This document shows positions 7,107-9,873 of a stretch of DNA of 9,873 nucleotides, piece after piece. A program made the position numbers and the translations under genes. Each line of letters starts with the position of its first letter. Position 1 is the first letter of the stretch. Under the pieces are notes generated by a model. It was not told the DNA's origin, made no database searches, and was given only the letters and a program-made list of their open reading frames with translations. Source of the stretch: Proteobacteria bacterium UBA1847 (GTDB taxonomy: Bacteria; Pseudomonadota; Gammaproteobacteria; Steroidobacterales; Woeseiaceae); contig DDIP01000176.1 in the NCBI GenBank assembly GCA_002338605.1, positions 1-9,873 of the forward strand, read 5' to 3'.

Positions 7107-7631
7107 TCAGTCTGAAAGACCAACCGCGGCGTCTCTTTCGATATAGCCGCCAATACCATCAGAAATAATCTCTACCAAGCCGATTTCCGATTCAGAAATT
7201 TCCGTAATTCGTCCGTCATTCTGGCCCATGTAGTTGCCGGGAGTGACACGGTGAATCAGACCGTCTGAAGTTTGTACCAGGCCGTACATCGTCTCGCCGA
7301 TGTGCAGCGTACCCACCATGCTCAGGGTATCGAGCGGAAAGCTCTCGAGGTATTCGCGACTGCGTTCGACATCCGGCCTCGGGCCACCGCCCTTGCCGCC
7401 CGCCTGGGGCGTATCCGGTCGGAATGGCGAGCGCAGGCCCTGAACATCTGCAACATAACTGAAGACTTCGTAAGGCGTAATTTCCGGCAGCGGTTCGATA
7501 CGACCGCCAGGACGCGCCTTGACTTCGTTGATGTATTTATCGAGGTCATCACCACCGCCGCCGCAGGCAGAGACGCCGAGCGCAAGCAGCGCCAGCAGCA
7601 GTCCGTTTCTGAGTGATTGAGAAGTGCTCAT
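7107..7631 (-). CDS. pilP: Type IV pilus assembly lipoprotein PilP
   Basis: This 174-aa periplasmic lipoprotein bridges the PilN/PilO inner-membrane pair and the secretin PilQ. A lipoprotein signal peptide ends in GVSAC, with the lipidated Cys23. After a short Gly/Asp linker, LDKYINEVKARPGGRIEPLP (30-49) is the conserved segment that in characterised PilP proteins contacts PilN/PilO. A Gly/Pro-rich linker at about 77-86 leads to the C-terminal beta-rich homology domain (about 100-168), which includes GNYMGQNDGRI and GGYIER. The length is typical. The ATG overlaps the pilO stop by one base (TGATG), and a strong GAGGAGG (7639-7645) lies 7 nt upstream inside the end of pilO, so translation is probably coupled and efficient. 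Confidence 0.96.
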   Translation of the reverse strand: MSTSQSLRNGLLLALLALGVSACGGGGDDLDKYINEVKARPGGRIEPLPEITPYEVFSYVADVQGLRSPFRPDTPQAGGKGGGPRPDVERSREYLESFPLDTLSMVGTLHIGETMYGLVQTSDGLIHRVTPGNYMGQNDGRITEISESEIGLVEIISDGIGGYIERDAAVGLSD

Positions 7632-8230
7632 CAGTTAGCCTCCTCATCAAGATAGCGGTAGGTCTGCGCAGTCACTTCCATACTCAGCACATCGTAGGCG
7701 TCGGTCGTTTCCGGCGTGATCGTGATGTTGTGCAGCGTTACGATGCGAGGCAGTGCGGCAATACCACTGACGAAATTGCCGATCTCATGGTAACTGCCGG
7801 TGAGGCGTATCTGGATTGGCTTTTCCGCATAGAATTCCTTGGGGATTTCCGCCTGCGGCACAAAAAGCTTCTCCTGGAGTCCGGCGGCCAGGCCCGTCTG
7901 CGAAATATCAACAATCAGGCTGGGAATTTCAGTTTCACCCGGCAGTTGTCGCAGCATGGTTCCGAAGGACTGTTCGATCTGCGCCAGCTGCGCCTTGTAG
8001 GCATCGTAGTTCACGGCCTTGCGCTGCTTGTTCTCAAAGGTGGTTTGCAACGCCAGCTGATCCGCTTCGGCACGCAACAGCTGCGGGCGTTTGTCTTTAA
8101 TAATTGTGAACCAGATTCCGAGACCGACCACGCCGATGAACACGAGTACAATGACAGCGGCACGAAAAGCCAGCGGCCAGCGGCCAATGTCATTTACGTC
8201 AAGGCTTTGGAGTTCGTCTACGAGACTCAT
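7631..8230 (-). CDS. pilO: Type IV pilus inner-membrane alignment protein PilO
   Basis: PilO is a 199-aa bitopic inner-membrane protein that pairs with PilN and binds PilP. A short cytoplasmic N-terminus is followed by one membrane span at about residues 22-43. A probable coiled coil follows at about 46-95, then a periplasmic ferredoxin-like domain (about 105-190) ending in MEVTAQTYRYLDEE. Sequence identity to PilO is modest, as usual for the family; position between pilN and pilP and the architecture make the call firm. The ATG overlaps the pilN TGA by four bases (ATGA), with GGAGG (8238-8242) 7 nt upstream. Confidence 0.95.
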   Translation of the reverse strand: MSLVDELQSLDVNDIGRWPLAFRAAVIVLVFIGVVGLGIWFTIIKDKRPQLLRAEADQLALQTTFENKQRKAVNYDAYKAQLAQIEQSFGTMLRQLPGETEIPSLIVDISQTGLAAGLQEKLFVPQAEIPKEFYAEKPIQIRLTGSYHEIGNFVSGIAALPRIVTLHNITITPETTDAYDVLSMEVTAQTYRYLDEEAN

Positions 8231-8793
8231 ACGTCGTCCTCCAGTTCAGCGTCCGAGCGAACCTGTTTCGCGTAGACGACGAATTCCGACTGCCTGGAAC
8301 TTCCAGACTGCTTGGTTTCGACGCGTTCAACTTCGGGGTCCGACAACCAGACAGAAGCATCGATCTGGCGCATCAGTGCGGAGACTCGCGTACTCGATTG
8401 TGCAATGCCGCGCAGCTCGACTCGTGAGCCGGTTTGCTTCATACCCGTGAGGTACACACCTTCAGGAAGCTGGCGCACAAGTTCGTCGAACAAGTGTACG
8501 ATTTCCGGCCGACTCTTCTGCAGTTGTTCAATGATTTCCATTCGTGCGAGCAGTCGTTCCTTCTGTCGCTCCAGGCTGTCGATTTCCTTGATGTCCTCTT
8601 CAAGGATCGCGATTTCGGCCTTGAGACGATTATTGCGCGACTCCTGTGCCGAGATCAGCTGCGAATAGAAAAGCATCGTCAGCATAACAACAGCGATACC
8701 CGCAAGAACGGCGCCGCCCATCGCGATGCCGAAGTCTCGCTGGCGTTTTTGCCGTTCCGCTTCGCGCCAGGGGAGTAGATTAATACTAGGCAT
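8227..8793 (-). CDS. pilN: Type IV pilus inner-membrane alignment protein PilN
   Basis: PilN is a 188-aa bitopic inner-membrane protein. The cytoplasmic N-terminus carries INLLPWR (residues 4-10), the conserved motif that in characterised systems inserts into PilM. One membrane span lies at about 22-45. A charged, probably coiled-coil segment follows at about 48-95 (EEDIKEIDSLERQKERLLAR), then a periplasmic ferredoxin-like domain to the end. Length is usual. The start overlaps the pilM stop by one base (TAATG), with GAGGAG at 8803-8808, 9 nt upstream, inside pilM. Its stop overlaps pilO by four bases, fitting balanced synthesis of the PilN/PilO heterodimer. Confidence 0.96.
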   Translation of the reverse strand: MPSINLLPWREAERQKRQRDFGIAMGGAVLAGIAVVMLTMLFYSQLISAQESRNNRLKAEIAILEEDIKEIDSLERQKERLLARMEIIEQLQKSRPEIVHLFDELVRQLPEGVYLTGMKQTGSRVELRGIAQSSTRVSALMRQIDASVWLSDPEVERVETKQSGSSRQSEFVVYAKQVRSDAELEDDV

Positions 8794-9854
8794 TAGTCAA
8801 AGCTCCTCAATGCAAGACCGCAAGCAGTAAGAAGTGCTGTCGCATCTTTGTTTACGCCCTGTGATTTGGCTTTGGATGAAATCTTCATTTGCCCAAGCGG
8901 GTCGCCGACTTCAGTCGGGATTCCCACTCGACTCGAAATGACGTCTGCGATTCCCGGGATGTTTGCGCAACCGCCACAAACCAGGATCATGTCGGGCTGT
9001 TCACGTCCACCGCCGGAGGCCAGGTAGAACTGCAGCGAGCGACTGACCTGTTGTGTCATGTCATCAATGAAGGGTTCGAGTACTTCCGGTTGATAGTTGC
9101 TTGGCAAGCCGCCCTGCTTCTTCGCGCGCCCCGCATCTTCCATTGACAAACCGTAAGTGCGCATGATTTCTTCGGTCAGCTGCTGGCCTCCGAAGTTGAA
9201 ATCTCGCGTGTAAACCACCTTGAGATCCTGCAACACACTGAAGGTCGTGCTGCTGGCACCGATATCGACAACCGCAACCGATTGTCCGATGCCACCGTCT
9301 GGAATCTGGTGACTGAGCAGGCGGCAAGCATTTTCAAGTGCAAAAGCCTCGACGTCCACGATCTGTGTCTGGAGACCGGCGGCCGCAACGGCATTTTGGC
9401 GCTGCTCGACGTTTTCGGTTCGGGTTGCAACCAGCAACACGTCCATCAGCTCCGGATCCTTTTCATTCGGTCCGATCACTTCGTAGTCGAAGCTGACCTC
9501 TTCCATCGGGAACGGTATGTACTGGTCCGCCTGGATTTCGACCTGGCCTTCAAGATCTCTTTCGGAAAGGCTCGATGGCATCTGGATGACTTTGGTAATA
9601 GCCGCATCACCACTGATGGCGACGGCTACATCGGTTGCCTTGGCCCCTGCGCGTTTGACTGCGCGGCGAATGGCTTCGCCGACGGCCTTGGCGTCAACGA
9701 TTGCTTTTTCATTCACTGAACTCGGGGGGGTTGGCTCTGCTGAATAGGACTCGACCCGATAGCGCTTTCCACTCTGCGAGAGCTCTATCAATTTAACCGA
9801 CGATGTCGTGATGTCGAGGCCCAGCAACGGCTGTGATTTATTGCCAAAAAGCAC
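8793..9854 (-). CDS. pilM: Type IV pilus assembly ATPase-fold protein PilM
   Basis: This 353-aa cytoplasmic actin/FtsA-like protein couples the cytoplasmic pilus motors to the PilN/O/P complex. LLGLDITTSSVKLIEL at 10-25 is the first phosphate-binding region. QADQYIPFPMEEVSFDY at 108-124 is the typical PilM segment. VVDIGASSTTF at 195-205 is the second phosphate loop, and VCGGCANIPGI at 292-302 is the adenosine-binding motif. The C-terminus ACGLALRSFD is typical. The start is GTG at 9854-9852: an in-frame TAG at 9869-9867 excludes a longer protein, and AAGGA lies 7 nt upstream. Two features are unusual: an A7 tract in the ribosome-site spacer and a C7 run in codons 42-44. It is the first pil gene; the promoter lies outside the window. 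Confidence 0.97.
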   Translation of the reverse strand: MLFGNKSQPLLGLDITTSSVKLIELSQSGKRYRVESYSAEPTPPSSVNEKAIVDAKAVGEAIRRAVKRAGAKATDVAVAISGDAAITKVIQMPSSLSERDLEGQVEIQADQYIPFPMEEVSFDYEVIGPNEKDPELMDVLLVATRTENVEQRQNAVAAAGLQTQIVDVEAFALENACRLLSHQIPDGGIGQSVAVVDIGASSTTFSVLQDLKVVYTRDFNFGGQQLTEEIMRTYGLSMEDAGRAKKQGGLPSNYQPEVLEPFIDDMTQQVSRSLQFYLASGGGREQPDMILVCGGCANIPGIADVISSRVGIPTEVGDPLGQMKISSKAKSQGVNKDATALLTACGLALRSFD

Positions 9855-9861
9855 GTTTTTT

Positions 9862-9866
9862 TCCTT
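9862..9866 (-). promoter_or_regulatory. Shine-Dalgarno AAGGA for the pilM GTG start
   Basis: On the minus strand TAG (in frame) is followed by AAGGAAAAAAACGTG. The ribosome site therefore sits immediately after the stop, and its spacer to GTG is made largely of a run of seven A (9856-9862). This leaves GTG as the only sensible start. Confidence 0.8.
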
Positions 9867-9873
9867 CTAAGTC

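Noticed and set aside
7079..7159. Longer pilQ starting inside pilP (7159) or at 7099
   Set aside because: No ribosome site precedes either, and the normal signal peptide starts at the tandem ATG after GGGAG (7078).
7613..8275. Plus-strand open frame (220 codons) opposite pilO
   Set aside because: It is antisense to pilO, with a low-complexity C-terminus and no recognised motif; it does not displace the well-supported pil operon.

Overview
The window is one dense, leftward-reading stretch of a gammaproteobacterial chromosome: ten intact genes, all on the minus strand, in transcription order pilM, pilN, pilO, pilP, pilQ, aroK, aroB, a dGTPase-like HD gene, pyrF and hemE. The pilMNOPQ-aroK-aroB order is characteristic of type IV pilus-bearing Gammaproteobacteria. 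The run dgt-like/pyrF/hemE after aroB differs from the Pseudomonas and enteric arrangements as I remember them and suggests a less-studied lineage; Xanthomonadales, Steroidobacterales or Woeseiales-like is a guess. I see no transposase, phage, CRISPR or tRNA gene.

Right half (about 4898-9854): the type IV pilus alignment complex. PilM (cytoplasmic, actin-like) binds the PilN N-terminus. PilN and PilO are single-span inner-membrane proteins that form a heterodimer. PilP is a lipoprotein linking them to the outer-membrane secretin PilQ. The genes overlap by one to four bases (TAATG, ATGA, TGATG), with Shine-Dalgarno sequences inside the preceding genes, so translation is probably coupled. An intrinsic terminator follows pilQ at 4841-4873.

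Left half (215-4827): five housekeeping enzymes. aroK and aroB serve the shikimate pathway, the dGTPase-like enzyme and pyrF serve nucleotide metabolism, and hemE serves heme synthesis. aroB/dgt and pyrF/hemE overlap by one base (TGATG, TAATG). A 29-bp gap separates aroK from aroB and an 89-bp gap separates dgt from pyrF.

Left edge (1-214): non-coding, just beyond the hemE stop, and the most unusual part of the window. It holds two long perfect or near-perfect inverted repeats in opposite orientation. Both enclose a 35-nt loop with the same conserved sequence, while their stems differ in sequence by changes matched in both arms (compensatory substitutions and one paired indel). I do not recognise this as a named repeat family. 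It is the best candidate for an undescribed element here; everything else looks like ordinary core genome.
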